The translations under genes and the position numbers were made by a program. Shown one piece after another: positions 20,265 through 35,200 of a stretch of DNA of 64,000 bases; within the stretch, counting starts at the first letter, position 1; the number at the start of each line of letters is the position of its first letter. The notes beneath the pieces are model-generated. The model searched no databases. It saw only the letters and a program-made list of their open reading frames with translations, and was not told where the DNA came from. The DNA is from Nelumbo lutea. Its lineage: Eukaryota; Streptophyta; Magnoliopsida; Proteales; Nelumbonaceae. The stretch spans positions 76,542,383 through 76,606,382 of the forward strand of contig JAKGHH010000002.1 in NCBI GenBank assembly GCA_022828595.1, in the 5' to 3' direction.

Positions 20265-23200
20265 GTAGGTTCAAAAAAGCATTATTTTTATCTTTAATCA
20301 TTATTGCAGTTTGGATGCAAATTTGAGAAAATTTTTGGGTAAAGCTTATTGGTTTCAGTTTTTCATTTGTTGGTTTTAATTGTAGATACATAATCACAAC
20401 TGGAGCAATTACTGCACTTTGCTCAACCCTTTTGGGTTCATTACTTCCTCAGGTAAATAATTGCTATAAAAAGCTAAGTGGATATTACATTACCGTTTTG
20501 TAATGATTCTTTCATTTATCTAGTTAGTGCATGCTTGAATTTTGTTTTTATTTATTTTTTATTGTAAATGGTAATGTAAACTGCTGTTGTTACATGCCTA
20601 TATATTCATGGTATAATTCTCCAATATATGTTGGGCCCTAGTGACAATGTTTTGACACTCAAATAGAATGGAATTGGTACTTGCCAATGATGCAGTATTA
20701 TATGTTTTGTTGTTACCCACCCTGTTCATTATCCAAGCTGTGCATCATTTCTACCTTTATCTATAAGAACTCCAAAACAAGATTTTGTTTTTTGTTTTCA
20801 ATTCCCGGATACCTTCCATTCAACAAGACTTCATCAAGGTATCACATTAATATTAATACTGGATACTCCATTGGTTAGTCCAGTACAATATGTTTTTCAT
20901 ATTACCTATTTTACTGAAGTTATTTCCTTAGTTCCTTTTTTCTTATTTTTTTGATAACATAAATAAATAGTATATTGTCATATCTTTCCCTAAACCTTAC
21001 TCATATTAGAAGTTCAGTTTATTTTGGCATTTTCATAAAAAGTAGATAATCTTAAAAACTTCATATGTAGTATGATATCATTATTGTAGATAGGATAATA
21101 AGTTCGAAGCCAAGTGGTCATGTATAGAATTTTCTGAAAGTTTTATGCATTTCTACACTTTTAGATAGCATGTTTGTTTTGGTCATTTTATTTTCCATCT
21201 ATAGGATGTAGCCTTGAATTTTGATTTGTCTATTATGATTGGTTTATACTTTTAAAATTTTAGAGCCATTGATTAAGTAGTTGAGGAGTTAGTAGGTTTC
21301 TTATGATAGTTTCAATCATGTTCCATGTTTATGTGTAAAATCGCAAAAATGTTGTAAACACTATTTGAATGATTTTTTCTTCATATTATGCTTATGCAAG
21401 CAGTTCCCATAAATCCTACAGTTGGTTCTAGGTCCTTTGTTAAGTGGTTCTGGATTTTCACCCTTTCTATTTTTATTTTTCTCCAACTCTGCAAGAAGCC
21501 ATTATAGATATCTTGGTAGAAAGAAGGAGAAGAGAAGGAGAAGAAGAGAAGAAGACAAGTTGAAAGAAAAGAGAGCAATAATCTGGCCACCCCCTTCACT
21601 TATTATTTATACTAAAATAATAGAACGGTACAAAGACAACTATGCCGTTATAGGGCGGCAAAACATAAAACAGCATATATAACACTCAAAAAACATAACA
21701 AAATTTGGATTCACATAACTATTGTGGTCCCCACCTCCTAGCTAACAACTAACATAAAACATCTACTCAGAAAAACATCATAAAACTAACTAATCTTCAA
21801 CACTCCCCCTCAAGTTGGGAGTAAATGTCACACATTCCCAACTTGCGTAGGTCATGTTCAAGCTTGTTCCTTGCCACCCCTTTAGTGAGAACATCAGCCA
21901 GCTGCAATTCTAAAGAGACATAAGGCAAACAAACTTCTCCGGTTGTTACCCTTTCTCTTATAAAGTGTTTATCAACTTCAATGTGTTTTGTCCTATCATG
22001 ATGAATTGGATTGTGGGCAATATCGATTGCAGCCTGATTGTCAAAATATAACATCATAGGTTCTTCTGCTTTCACCCCAATCTCACTCAAAAGAGATCTA
22101 ACCCAAAGAAGTTCTAAGACACCATGAGCCATGGATCTATACTCAGCCTTTGCACTTAACCTTGCCACAACCGCTTGCTTCTTACTCTTCTAGGAGATCA
22201 AGTTTTCACCTACAAAGGTACACACTCCTGATGTAGACCTCCTGTCATCTAAGCATCATGCCCAGTCTGCATCTGTATAGGATTCTAGCTTCAGATTCTC
22301 ATGATTTGAGAAAAGAATGTCTTTGCCAGGGTGCTTTTTCAAATATGCAAGTATTCTTTTAATAGCTTCCCAGTGCTGAACCCGAGGTGCATGCATGTAC
22401 TGACTCACAACACTAACAGCATAAGAAATATTTAGTCATGTCATACACAAATACAGCAATCGGCCCACCATTCTTTGATATCTCCCCACATCCTTTACCA
22501 ACTCACCATCCACACCATTAACTTTGTGATTTGGATCAATAGGAGTGTCTGTTGGTTTGATCCCCAGCTTCCCAGTCTCTCGTAGTAGGTCAAGTACATA
22601 CTTTCTTTGTGAAATGAAGATCCCATGCTTGGATCTTGCAACTTCAATCCCTAAGAAGTATTTGACCTCACCAAGATTTTTGATCTCAAATTCTTGCTAC
22701 AATGATTTTTTAGATCATCAATCTCCTCCAGATCATTTTCTGTCACCACTATATCATCCACATACACAATCAGAATTGACACCAGAGCATCTCTCCTCTT
22801 CACAAAGAGGGTGTGATCAGACTGTGTTTGTGTGTATCTAAAACAGATGAGTGCCCCTCTGAACCTATCAAACCAAGCCCTAGGTGACTGTTTCTATCCA
22901 TACAAAGATTTTCTGAGTCTGCACACCTTTCCTTTACCAACATTTTCATAAAAGCTTGTTGGAATGTCCATATATACCTCCTCATGTAAATCACCATTGA
23001 GGAAAGCATTTTTGACATCAAGCTGGAACAAGGGCCATGAATAGGTGGCTGCTAGAGATAAAGAATGCGAATTGAACTCATCTTAGCTACTGGTGCAAAG
23101 GTTTCCAGATAATCAACACCATAGGTCTGAGTATACCCTTTTGCTACCAACCTTGCCTTGTACCTCTCTATCTTGCCATCAACCTTATACTTCATTGTGA

Positions 23201-26200
23201 ATACCCATCTACATCCGACTATCTCCTTGTCTGAACTATTTCCCAAGTTTGGTTTTTGACCAAAGCATCCATCTCATCTTGCACGGTTGTTTTCAATTCA
23301 GGTTTGGAGAGAGCCTTAGTAACATTCCTGGGTATAGACACAAAATCCAGAGAAGAAAGACAAGCACGGTAGGAGGGTGATAAGGCACTATAGGAAAGAT
23401 GGTGTGAAATGCAGTGGGCTGTACACTTTTTCTTCCCCTTACGAAGTGCAATGGGAAGATCAAGGTCAGTGGGATCAGCTGCAACAATGGTGTTAGGGAC
23501 AAAAACATTATCATCAGAAAACATAACAGGCTCAAGCTCAAGAGGAATACTTGGAACTGTATCTGCCGAATCTGGAGTTTCAGAAGGACTCACAGAGAGT
23601 GGTGTGGGTTGAGGATGTGTGGAGTCAACCATCATCTGCCGGCGCTGATATTTCTGTGAGGCTACCCGCAGTGGCTTAGGTAATGAAACTGGAGGTGCAG
23701 GTGTTGGCTGAACTGATGTAGATGCTGGATGAACTAATGGAGGCACCACGGAAATAGGAAGAGGAACAAATTGTGAGTTCTTCTCCCCAAAACTTTCCCC
23801 TTGAGGAGAACCACTCGAGAAGAAGAATGTGGATTCAAAAAAGGTAACATCCATAGTGACAAATCTGCTCATCGACACTGGGTCATAACAGCAATACCCC
23901 TTTTGGTTCTGAGCATACCCAAGAAAAACACATTTCTTGGCCTTAGGATCCAATTTCTTGCTATGAGAACCAAGAATGTGAACAAAAGAAACAACCAAAA
24001 ACCCTCAGAGGTATATAAAATATCTCTCCATCTGGAAAAAGAAGGCTAAATGGCACCTTAAACCCCAAAGTCCGTGAAGGAACACGGTTAATCAAATGCA
24101 CGGCTGTAAGAACTGCATCTCCCCAGAACTGTATAGGAACTAAAGCACACACCATAAGACTCCTTGCCACCTCTACAATGTGTTTGCTTTTCCTCTCAGC
24201 AACTCCATTCTATTGCGGTGTATATGCACAACTGCTCTGATGAACTACACCATGTTCTAAGAGATACGTGGTCAAGTCCTTCTCAAAGTACTCTTTGGCA
24301 TTATCTGATCTAAAAGCCTTAGTTCTCACTCCAAATTGTGTTAAAACCATCTGGTGGAATTGTCGTACTAAGTTAGGAACCTCATCACATGATCTCATCA
24401 AATATATCCAAGAATATCGTGTATAATCATCCGCAAACAAGAGAAAGTAACGGAATCCTCCCATGGAAGGGATTTGATATGGCCCCCATACATCAGTGTG
24501 AACAATATTAAAAGCAGAAGTACTTCTTTTATTACTTGGTTTAAAAGATTGTCTACAATGCTTTCCTAACTGACAACTCTCACACTCCAAAGTAGATAAT
24601 TGAACAGACTCAAACAACTTTGGGAAAAGACATTTCAAAGAACTAAAAGAAAGATGTCCCAAGCGATTGTCCCAAAGCATAATCTGGTTCACCGACTCTG
24701 ACCCACTACTACTGTTGCTGCTAACATGATGGCCCTAATGTCTCAGATTCTCATCCAGAAGGTAGACTCCATTCACCTCACGACCACTCCCAATCATCTT
24801 CTTTGACTCCAGATCCTGCAAAACACAATTACCAGGAAGAAAGGTCACGGAACAATTCAATTTTTTTGTCAAAGAACTAACAGATAGTAGGTTGGTATGA
24901 AGTATAGGGACATGTAAAACAAAATACAGAGTTATATCATTGGTCACTCTAATTGTCCCCTTCCCAGCAATGGGCATATGTGAACAATCTGCTGTAGAGA
25001 CCAAAGCACAACTGATAGGAACTGAAAATGGTAGGGGCATTAGTTATATGCTCAGATGCTCATGAGTCTATAATCCAAGGGGGTCCCTCCTTACCTGAAG
25101 TGGATGCAAGATTTGCAGTTGAATATGAACTACCTGTATGTGCAAAGGAAGTGGTGTAGTTGGCTCCTGCATTCTGCTATCCATCTGGAAGGCTAGAGCC
25201 GGGTGAATCTTTCTTACTCATAAGTTGTCCAAACCTCTCCAATTCTGTTCTCACTGCTGCTACTGCAATGGATTCCCAATCAATTTGGGAGAGAGGGGCT
25301 GAAGAGTCTCCTATAGTGGCTACATTTGCATTTCCCTTCTTGTTTCTTATCCAAGTAAGCATAAGATTTGGATGAAGCTTCTAACAAGTGTCCCTGGTAT
25401 GCTTAGGCTTCTTGCAATAATCACACACCAAGTCCTTCTTATCCTCCCTTCTAGTCTCACTACTGCCCCTGTCTCCATTCGGCTTAGGTTTTGTTGTACC
25501 AACCATAGCCGACTGGCCAATCCTAGGCTGTCTCAGCAGTACATTCCTCCTACTCTCCTCTCCAGAGACAAAAGCATAGGCTTGAGAGAGTGTCACACCC
25601 TCCCTAAAAAGAATATGCTGCCTAGCAATGTCAAATTCAGGGTTCAGCCCTACCAAGAACTCAAAAACCCTATTCCTCTACCAGTTTGTGATAAGTTGTT
25701 GCATCATTTACACTTTCCCATACCACAGTTTCTAAGTGAACTATTTCCTGCCATAGGGTTTTCAACATGGAGAAATACATAGTAAGAGGTTTTTCTCCCC
25801 GTTTCATACTTATCACCTGATTTCTTAACTGATAGACTCTGACTTCATTTTGCTTTTGAGAGTAGGTTTCAATCACTCCATCCCAAATCTCCTTAGCAGT
25901 ATTAGCCCATAGGAAATTTTTTGCAATATGAGGTAACATAGAATTACACAACCAGGACATTACCATGTAATTCTCTTGCACTCATCGGGAAGAGTTTGTA
26001 TCAGGTTTCTTCTCCCCAGTGAGATACCCTAATTTTCCACGGGCACCAATAGCCATCTTAGCTGATTGTGCCCACTCCAAATAATTTGTACCATCAAGTT
26101 TTACAATACTAATGATCCCAGACCCAAAAATATCACTACTACCTCCAACACCCAGTCCCATAGTACCGGTAGATTTCATCTCGGTATTCCAACTCTCCAT

Positions 26201-29200
26201 CTTACTTCAAACAGTTCAATAGTAAGAAAAAAAATAGATTGGAGACCTTCAAAAAATAATTTAATATCACACACAGAAACCAACCCTTCCAGAAGAAGAA
26301 AATCCTAGCTGGAGGGAAATCTCTCTCCTCCCCATGCCTCCCAACAGAGAGAAAAGTGAATCGATCACTCCGGGAAGCCTAGAAAATTCCAGAAACCAAA
26401 CCATCCTCTTCAGAAAATCAAAAGAAAACTAACAATACCTAAGCGCCCAAGATCAGATCGAAAACAAAGAGTCCAACTTTTCTAGGACTCTTCCTAGTAC
26501 TCCAGTTCTTCCTGATTTTGATGCCGAACAGTAGGTCACCTTCCTAATGTCTAGATCCCACCAAAAACTCCAAGAACTGGGCAATCTATAGTAGATCGAT
26601 CAGCCATTTACTACTTCATGCAGTCAGCTGATCTAGGGCTGCATGAGAATGCTTCAAGAAACCCTAGTCGATGCTCTGATTCCAAGTAGAAATATGTTGA
26701 ATTAAAAAATATGAAAGAAAAGTAGTTTCTTGAAGAGAGAAAGAGAAGAAGAGAAGTTGAAAAGAAAAGAGAGCAATAATCTGGCCACCCCCTTCATTTA
26801 TTATTTATACTAAAATAATAGAATAGTACAAAGACAACTATGCCCTTATAAGGCAGCAAAACATAAAACAACATATATAACACTAAAAAACATAATAAAT
26901 TTTGGACTCACATAACTACTGTGGTCCCCACCTCCTATCTAACAACTAACATAAAACATATACTCAGAAAAACATCATAAAACTAATTAATCTTCAACAA
27001 TCTTCATCCCACTGAAAGTGGTCCAATCACATGTTTCTTTGGTTTACATCACAAATTGAAATTTCTGAATTCTACCTTTTTAACCATCAATATTACCAGT
27101 AAAGGACAACAAAAAAGGATGAGAGAAGAGAGGAGAAGATAAGAAGAGAGAAATTGATTTCATATCCAAAACTCACTGGCGCGCCGATTCTAATTGTTAT
27201 ATATAGGGTGACTTATAAACTAAGACAAAATGGCAGTTGTGTCCCTGCAGCACTACATATACGAGAAAACTAAATATTAACAGTTCCAAGACCCCCCCTC
27301 AAGGTGGGACATAAATGTCAATTGACAATCATGCCCAACTTGTCACACAAGTCATTGTGCTGCAAGTGATGAAGGCCCTTAGTAAAGATATCTACAAATT
27401 GATCTTCTAAGCTGACATAGGGACTACATACTTCTCCACTTACAAGTTTCTCTCTGATAAAGTCCTTGTCCACTTCAATATGTTTTGTCTTGTCGTGGAG
27501 GACTGGGTTAGCTACAATATTGATGGCAACCTTGTCACAATAAAGTGACATGGGACTATTAACTGTAAAACCCAGTTCACTTAGTAGGTTCTTTATCCAT
27601 ATGATTTCAACAACTCCATGGGACATAGCTCTGTATTCATCTTATGCACTAGGCCTTGCCACCACACTTTTTTTTTCTGCTTCTCCATGTCACTAAGTTT
27701 CCTCCCACAAAAGTGCAATATCCGCTGGTAGATTTTCTATCATCAACTGCTCTTGCCTAGTCAGCATCTTTGTACACTTCCAACTTTCAAATGCCCATGC
27801 TTTTGGAATAACAAACCAGCCCCTGTAAACTTCTTGAGGTATCTCAAAATCCTCTTAGCAGCCTCAAAATGTGTACTCTTTGGGATTATGCATAAATTGA
27901 TTGAGGATGCATTAGTATAGGCAATACTAGGTCTGGTCATGGATAGGGGTGTCAATTGGACTGGATTTGGTCCAATCCAATCCAGTCCAATGTGAGTCAA
28001 TTATAAATGGACCAGGTCCAATCCAATCCAATGAATATTTTGGACCATTTTGGACCGGTCCAATTCAATGTCTGGACCATCCAATCTGTTCAAATTCATT
28101 TTGATTTAGATTGGTTTCAACCCAAACCTGGTCCATTGACACCTATATTCTTATCTTATATCAATGGATCAAATATTGGCTTAATCCAACCCAATCCAAT
28201 ATAAATTTATTATGGATGGACCAGGTTCAATCTAATCTAATAAATATTTTGGACCAGATTGGTCCAATCCAATATGTCTTGTTGGTCCGTCCAATCCATC
28301 CAAATTGATTTTGGACTGGACAGGGTCCAACCCAAAATTGGTCCATTGACACCCTTAGTCATGGACAAATATAAAGGTCTTCCTATGAGTCTCTACTACT
28401 GCTTCACATCCTTTATAGCCTCTTCCTGACTATCCTCCAATAGATGATTAAGGTCAATGAGTGAATCAGAAGGCTTCAACCCTAGCTTTCATATGTCTTC
28501 TAATAGATCTAGGACATATTTCCTTTGAGAAATAAATATTCCCTTTTGTGAGCAGGAAACTTCAATCCCAAGGAAATAGCATAAGGGAACCAGATCTTTC
28601 ACTTAGAATTGAGTGGCTAAGAATTCCTTCAATTTCTGTATTTCAGTCTTCCAATCACTTGTGACCACTATGTTATCCACATACACTACCAGGGTTGCAA
28701 TTTTTCATTCACCTTTCTCTACAAAACATATGATCTAAGTGACATTGTTTAAAACCCATCTGCTGTCCTAAATACAGCCGATGGAATCACACAGGAACCA
28801 CTTCTGACACAAGCCAGCCCTAGACTAATACCAGAACTACAGTCCACCTAGTCTACTTCTCTACAGTAAGACCACAAACTGCACCACATGCCCCCCAAAA
28901 AATCAGGTTTTATGACAGTTTTCAAGTCAAAATTAATCTAGCAGCCACAGTATACCACAATTCCAGGGCACCTAATCACCAGAACCAGAGGAGACAAAAC
29001 AACTCGTGCTGTTATACCAAAAGCAGGTCATATGTGACCTACAGAAACCTCATACTCAGCCACCAAGGATCACATGATCCACAAAACAGGGGTTAAAGCA
29101 CCATTAAACCCTCTCACAGGATTCAGCCACTTCGGGTTTTTTTAGATTTTCTTGGCACACGACCAAGAGAAGAGAGAACTAAAGGAAATCTTGTTCGAAT

Positions 29201-32200
29201 CTGATAAAGTTCAGACCTGAACTAGAATTCTGTTAAAATTAGAGGAAGATTAGAGGAGATAGAGGACAGAAGAAGAGAAGAAAGGTGAAGAAGAAAACTG
29301 GTTCGAACAAGAGAGAAAAATCACTTTCTAGTCAGCCAGGTTATTTTATATGTTTCTATTAGAATAAAACAAAAAGACTATCACGTCCCTACTTAAGTAT
29401 GGGACACATCACTTAACATAAACATTATACATCAGCTTAAATATAAATAGTGGTAGGTCAAGTAACTATGACAGGAATACTAATACTCGTGGACAGGAGT
29501 TAGGAGAGATAGTATGTCATTACTGTCATAAGCCAAGACATATGAAGCGGGATTGCAGGAAGTTGCAGAATAAGAAAACTCAGTCAGCCCATATTGCATC
29601 CACCACGGATACTTCTGAGAAGTTTGTTTATGATATCTGCAGATGAATATGCCAAATTTGCTCAGTACCAAGAATCATTGAAACCTCAATCTATTTCTAT
29701 TAATGTCATCGTCGAGTCAGGTAAACCCAATACATGTCTTGTTTCCTCCTCTTCAAAATGGGTCATTGATTCTGGAGCTACAGAACATATGACAAGTAAT
29801 TCAAGTTTGTTTTCTACCTTTCAGTCACATAAATCTACCTCTCCTGTTACTTTAGCAGATGGGTCAACATCTTGTGTTATTGGGTTTGGCACAATTAGTC
29901 CAACACCATCACTTCCTTTGTCATCTGTTCTTAGTTTACCTCAGTTATCATTTAATTTAATTTTTGTTAGTAAACCCACTCGTACTCTTAATTGTTGTGT
30001 CTCATTTTTTCCTGATTATTGTTTGTTTCAGGATCTTACGACGAAGAAGATTATTGGTAAGGGACATGAGTTTGGAGGTCTCTACATCCTTGATACACAA
30101 GTTCCAAGATCCATAGCCTGTTCTGGAGCTTTAACCCCTTTTGAAGCACATTGTCGGTTGGGCCACCCCTCTCTCCATGTGTTAAAGCAAATTTGTCCTC
30201 AATTTCAGAGTTTGTTGTCATTAAATTGTGAGTCTTGTCAGTTTGCTAAACACCATCGTCTTAGTTCGAGTCCTAGAGTCAATAAATGAGCTAGTGCTCC
30301 TTTTGAATTAGTCCATTCAGATGTTTGGGGTCCGTGTCCAGTTGAGTCCAAAACTGGGTTTAAGTATTTTGTTACTTTTGTTGATGATTACTCTCGTATG
30401 ACATGGTTATACTTAATGAAAAATCGTTCTGAGGTGTTTTCTCATTTTTCTGCTTTCTGTGGTGAAGTTAAAACTCAATTTAATGTTACTGTACAAATAT
30501 TGAGAAGTGATAATGCTAAGGAGTACTTGTCAGAATCTTTTCAAACTTACATGCTTCAGCATGGCATTCTTCATCAAACTTCTTGTGTAGATACACCATC
30601 TCAAAATGGGATTGCTGAACGGAAAAATAGACACCTTCTTGAAACTGCAAGAGCTTTGTTATTTCAAATGAAGGTTCCTAAACCTTTCTGAGCTGATGCA
30701 GTTTCCACAACATGTTTTTTGATTAACCGTATGTCTTCATCTGTCCTTCAGGGTAAGACTCCTTATCATGTTCTGTTTCCAAATAAAACATTGTTTCCTA
30801 TTGAGCCTAGGGTATTTGGGTGTACATGCTTTGTTCGGGATGTTCGTCCTCAGGTTACCAAACTTGATCCAAAATCTTTGAAGTGTGTTTTTCTTGGGTA
30901 TTCTCGTGTTCAAAAAGGGTATAGATGTTATTGTCCTACTCTTCACAGATATCTTGTGTCAGGTGATGTTAATTTCCTAGAAGATACACCTTTCTTTCCA
31001 TATACTCCTCATTCAAGTCAGGGGGAGGATGATGATTTGTTAATCTATACTGTCACATCATCTGGTTCACATCCTATTGAATCTGCTCCTGCCAGGCCTA
31101 AGCCACCTACAGTACAGGTTTATTTTCGACAACCAACCCCTCCGGATCCATGTCCTGCACCAGCTCCTTCGTCGGCAGATCCAGTCTCAACTGATCCTGT
31201 TCCTTCGTCATCAGAACCAGTCTCTAATGATGATCTTCCTATTGCTCTTCGTAAAGGTAAGCGTAAGTGTACTTATCCAGTATCTTCATTTGTGTCTTAT
31301 AATCATTTGTCATCCTCTTCTTGTTCTTTTATTGCATCTCTTGATTCTATCTCTGTTCCTAAGATTGTTAAAGAAGCCCTTTCTCACCCTGGATGGCGTA
31401 ATGCTATGATTGAGGAGATGAATGCTTTAGAGGACAATGGTACTTGGACCTTGGTAAATTTACCTACAAATAAGAAGGCTATTGGGTGTAAATGGGTGTT
31501 TACAGTTAAAGTCAGTCCTGATGGGTCCATTGCTCGACTGAAAGCCCGTCTTGTTGCTAAAGGATATGCTCAGACTTATGGAGTGGATTATTCTGATACC
31601 TTTTCTCCTGTTGCTAAACTTACTTCTGTCAGGTTGTTTATTTCTATGGCAGCTACTTATAATTGGCCCCTTCATCAATTAGACATCAAGAATGCTTTTC
31701 TTCATGGGGATCTTCAAGAGGAAGTTTATATGGAGCAACCGCCTGGCTTTGTTGCTTAAAGGGTGTATGGGAAAGTTTGCTATCTTCATAAGTCTCTGTA
31801 CGGGTTGAAGTAGAGTCCTCGCACCTGGTTTGGAAAGTTTAGTCAAGCAGTCGAGAATTTTGGTATGAAGAAAAGTAAGTCTGATCATTCTGTTTTCTTT
31901 AAGCACTCTGCTACCAGCATCATTTTGTTAGTTGTGTATGTGGATGATATTGTCATTACAGGGAGTGATACTATAGGGAATGTTGAAATACTTCTTAGGT
32001 GTCGAGGTAACAAGAAGCAAGAAGGGAATATTCTTATCTCAAAGGAAATATGTACTTGACTTGTTGTTTGAGACGGGAAAGTTGGGAGCTAAGCCATGTA
32101 GCACTCCAATGGTTCCTAACTTGCAGCTCACAAAAGATGGTAAATTATTTGAAGATCCTGAGAGATATAGAAGATTGGTTGGAAAGTTGAATTATCTTAC

Positions 32201-35200
32201 TGTAACTCATCCAGATATTACGTATTCAGTTAGTGTGGTGAGTCAGTACATGTCCTCTCCAACAGTTAATCACTGGACAGCTGTAGAACAAATTTTGTGC
32301 TACTTAAAAGGAGCACATGGGCGAGGAATTTTGTATGGAAATCATGGTCATACTAGAATTGAATGTTTTTTAGATGCTGATTGGGCAGGATCCAAGGAAG
32401 ATCGAAGGTCTACTTCAGGCTATTGTGCATTTGTTGGAGGGAATCTAGTTTCATGGAAAAGCAAGAAGCAGAATGTTGTCTCACGTTCGAGTGCAGAATC
32501 GGAATATAGAGCTATGGCCAAGTCTATGTGTGAAATAATGTGGATATATCAGCTTCTGACTGAAGCAGGTCTTAAAACATCAGTACCAGCCAAGTTGTGG
32601 TGTGATAACCAAGCTGCTCTTCATATTGCATCTAATCCTGTTTTTCATGAACGAACTAAGCATATCGAGATTGATTGCCATTTCGTTCGTGAAAAGATTC
32701 AGCAAGGTTTGATTTCCACAGATTATGTGAAAACAGGAGAACAACTGGGAGATATCCTCAAGAAGGCTCTTAATGGGGTTAGGGTTGATTATCTTTGTAA
32801 CAAACTGGGCATGATTAATATCTATGCTCCAGCTTGAGGGGGAGTGTTACAGACTGTATAATTAAAATAGGAAGATGTTACAGAATGTATAATTAAAATA
32901 GGAAGTAAATACTAGGGAGATATGATTTACCTTGATTGTAGGACTGATTTGTAGGAATTAGATTAGTCTTCTTTCCTAATATATTATTTCCTAACATAGA
33001 ATTTGTAACTTGTATATATACATACGAGATTGATGAATAATACAACAAATTCTTCTTCTTCTTCCTCTGTTTACTCTTATTTTACACCTACAATCTCATA
33101 GAGTCACAAAGTTCATCATTCTCTGTCATGGGTCTGGTATGAATGGGTGAAGAAGTTGGTTTGGTTTGAGGTGGTTCGATAGGTGCAGATACGGATTGAA
33201 CTGGTATAGATGTCGAGTTTGGGTGTTGAGAAACTGTAGGTAGACCAAGCGGGAACAAATCTCTGTCCTTATCTTCAATGAATGACAAGGACTCCCCCTG
33301 AAGATAAGGTTGAGTGAAATATGGTGTTTTTTCTTCAAAAGTGGCATCAATAGAGACATAATTTTTTAGTATGTGGGTGGTAACACTTATAACCCTTTTG
33401 GGTGGACTTATAACCCACAAAAATACACTTGATGGCTCTTGGATCTAACTTCCCTCTATTATGGGTATGAACATGGACAAAAGCAGTGCATCCAAAGATT
33501 CTTGGAGTGAGATTATTTGTTGTACATAGATCGGGATAAAATTGAGAAAGTGTTTCCATTGGTGTTTTAAATCCCAACACCCTCGAAGGTAATCGATTTA
33601 TAATGTATGCGGCTGTAAGCACAGCTTCCCCCCAATAGGTTTTTGGAACATGCTGGTGGAAAAGTAAGGCTCGGGTTGCAGCTAGTAGATGACCATTCTT
33701 CCTTTCTGCTACTCCATTTTGTTGTGGAGTATTAATGCAGGAGGATTCATGGATAATCCCTTCTTTTTGAAAATATGGGGATAAAGTTTGGTTGAAATAA
33801 TCTCGTGCATTATCTGATCTAAATCTTTTGATTCTGACCCCAAACTGATTTTGGATCATGCTATGGAAATTTGGGAGTACACTACTTACATCTGATTTAG
33901 ATTTAAGAAGAAAGATCCAAGAGACCCTAGTGCAATCATCAATAAAAGAGACAAACCATCGTGAGCCAGACACATTTGGAACTGTGGAGGGTCCCCATAT
34001 ATCACTATGGATCAAAAAGAATGGGATTGAACTTCTCTTGTTACTGATTGGAAAGGGCACACGCTTGTGTTTTGCAAATTCACACACATCACAATGAAGA
34101 TATTCAACACTCAATCCTTTAAACAATGAGGGAAACATAGTTTTTCAGAATTCCAAAAGATGGATGTCCTAGTCTAAAGTGATGAAGCCAAATGGTGTCT
34201 TTGTTGGATGATGAAAGGAATGACAGAGATAACTTATCCTGGACAATATTTGATTTGCATGATTCTTCAAGATAGTAGAGTCCATTTTTCTCCTTAGCAA
34301 GTCCAATCCTCTTCCCGAATCCTGGTCCTGAAATATACAGTAAGTAGAATAGAAAAGCACATTACAGTTCATGTCGTGGGTGAGTTTTTGGATGGATATC
34401 AGGTTAGCGGACAATTTTGGAACATGAAGGACACTTTTTAGTGTAAGTGATGGATTAATATGGATATCCCCAAGGCCAGCTACGGTAGTAAGGGAACCGT
34501 CTGCAATGGCTATTTTTCGATTGCTTGGGCAGGGGGTATAAGTGCTAAAATGTAGTGAGGAGTGAGTCATGTGATCTGTGGCTCCTGAGTCAATAACCCA
34601 TAAATCCCCAATAGGTTCATCTGAGACATTTAGTCTGTGAGGAATAGAAAACTTACCTGAGATTGCAAGAGAGCCTGTACCACTAGGTTTCTCCAAAGCC
34701 CCTTAAATTTTCGATCTCCTCCTTATTGAACTCGGTCTTGTCTGGAGGCTTTTCTTGGCTCGGCTGATTTGTGGTGAAGTTAGCTTGACTTCGACTCTTC
34801 TGTTGTCCTCCTCGGTAGCCCCATTCCCTATTCAATGGTTTACCATTCAGCTTCCAACACTTCTCTTTGGTGTGCCTTGGTTTCTAGCAATAGGTACACC
34901 AAAGAGACTCCTTGTTGTCCCGTGCAGAGGACAAATCTGTCTTCATTCTTTCCAGTATTTTCGGTTGTTCCATCCTTGTAGTCATGGCTGAACCTTCTAG
35001 TACTTGGGGTTCAAGCATAACCCCCCTACGGCTTTCTTCAGCACGAATCAGAGAAATAGTCTCATTTAGAGATGGTACCTCTTCTTTGCCGAGAATCTGG
35101 ACCCTAACTTGATCAAATTCTGCGTTGAGTCCTGCAAGAAAGTCATAAACGCGATCTTTTTCGATAAAACTCTTTAGGATTGCTGCATCCGCTGCACATT

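Larger units (their letters stand above)
21515..26999 (-). mobile_element. Copia-F, complete Ty1/copia element in the CAT intron
   Basis: A 5485-bp element, transcribed opposite to the host gene, with LTRs (26685-26999 and 21515-21802), primer binding site, gag, protease, integrase, RT, RNase H, polypurine tract and a perfect ATCTT target duplication. It belongs to the same lineage as Copia-A and Copia-B. Domain order is complete, and long stretches of integrase remain open, but stops and frameshifts are present in every domain. Confidence 0.93.
27318..28760 (-). pseudogene. Copia-G RT and RNase H remnant
   Basis: The RNase H end is open at 27626-27318 ([50 protein letters not shown]), the closest match to Copia-1 in the window. 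Further right come [20 protein letters not shown] (about 27870), a MITE, the TRP-type block MTRPSIAYT split by that [18 protein letters not shown] (about 28520), [16 protein letters not shown] (about 28680) and weak SDHM-FC residues at 28730. The rest of pol and gag is absent. YVDN replaces YVDD. Confidence 0.85.
29470..33086 (+). mobile_element. Copia-H, 5'-truncated copia element
   Basis: The 3' end is complete (RNase H, polypurine tract GAGGGGGAG at 32836-32844, LTR). The 5' LTR, leader and gag N-terminus are missing, with a sharp junction near 29470. It lies inside Copia-I sequence, whose continuation on the left side is also absent. Confidence 0.88.

Noticed and set aside
20036..20326. 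A 96-codon open frame that looks like a small membrane protein
   Set aside because: It is the wrong frame over the CAT exon 20091-20264. The correct frame, with one base shift, gives clear transporter residues.
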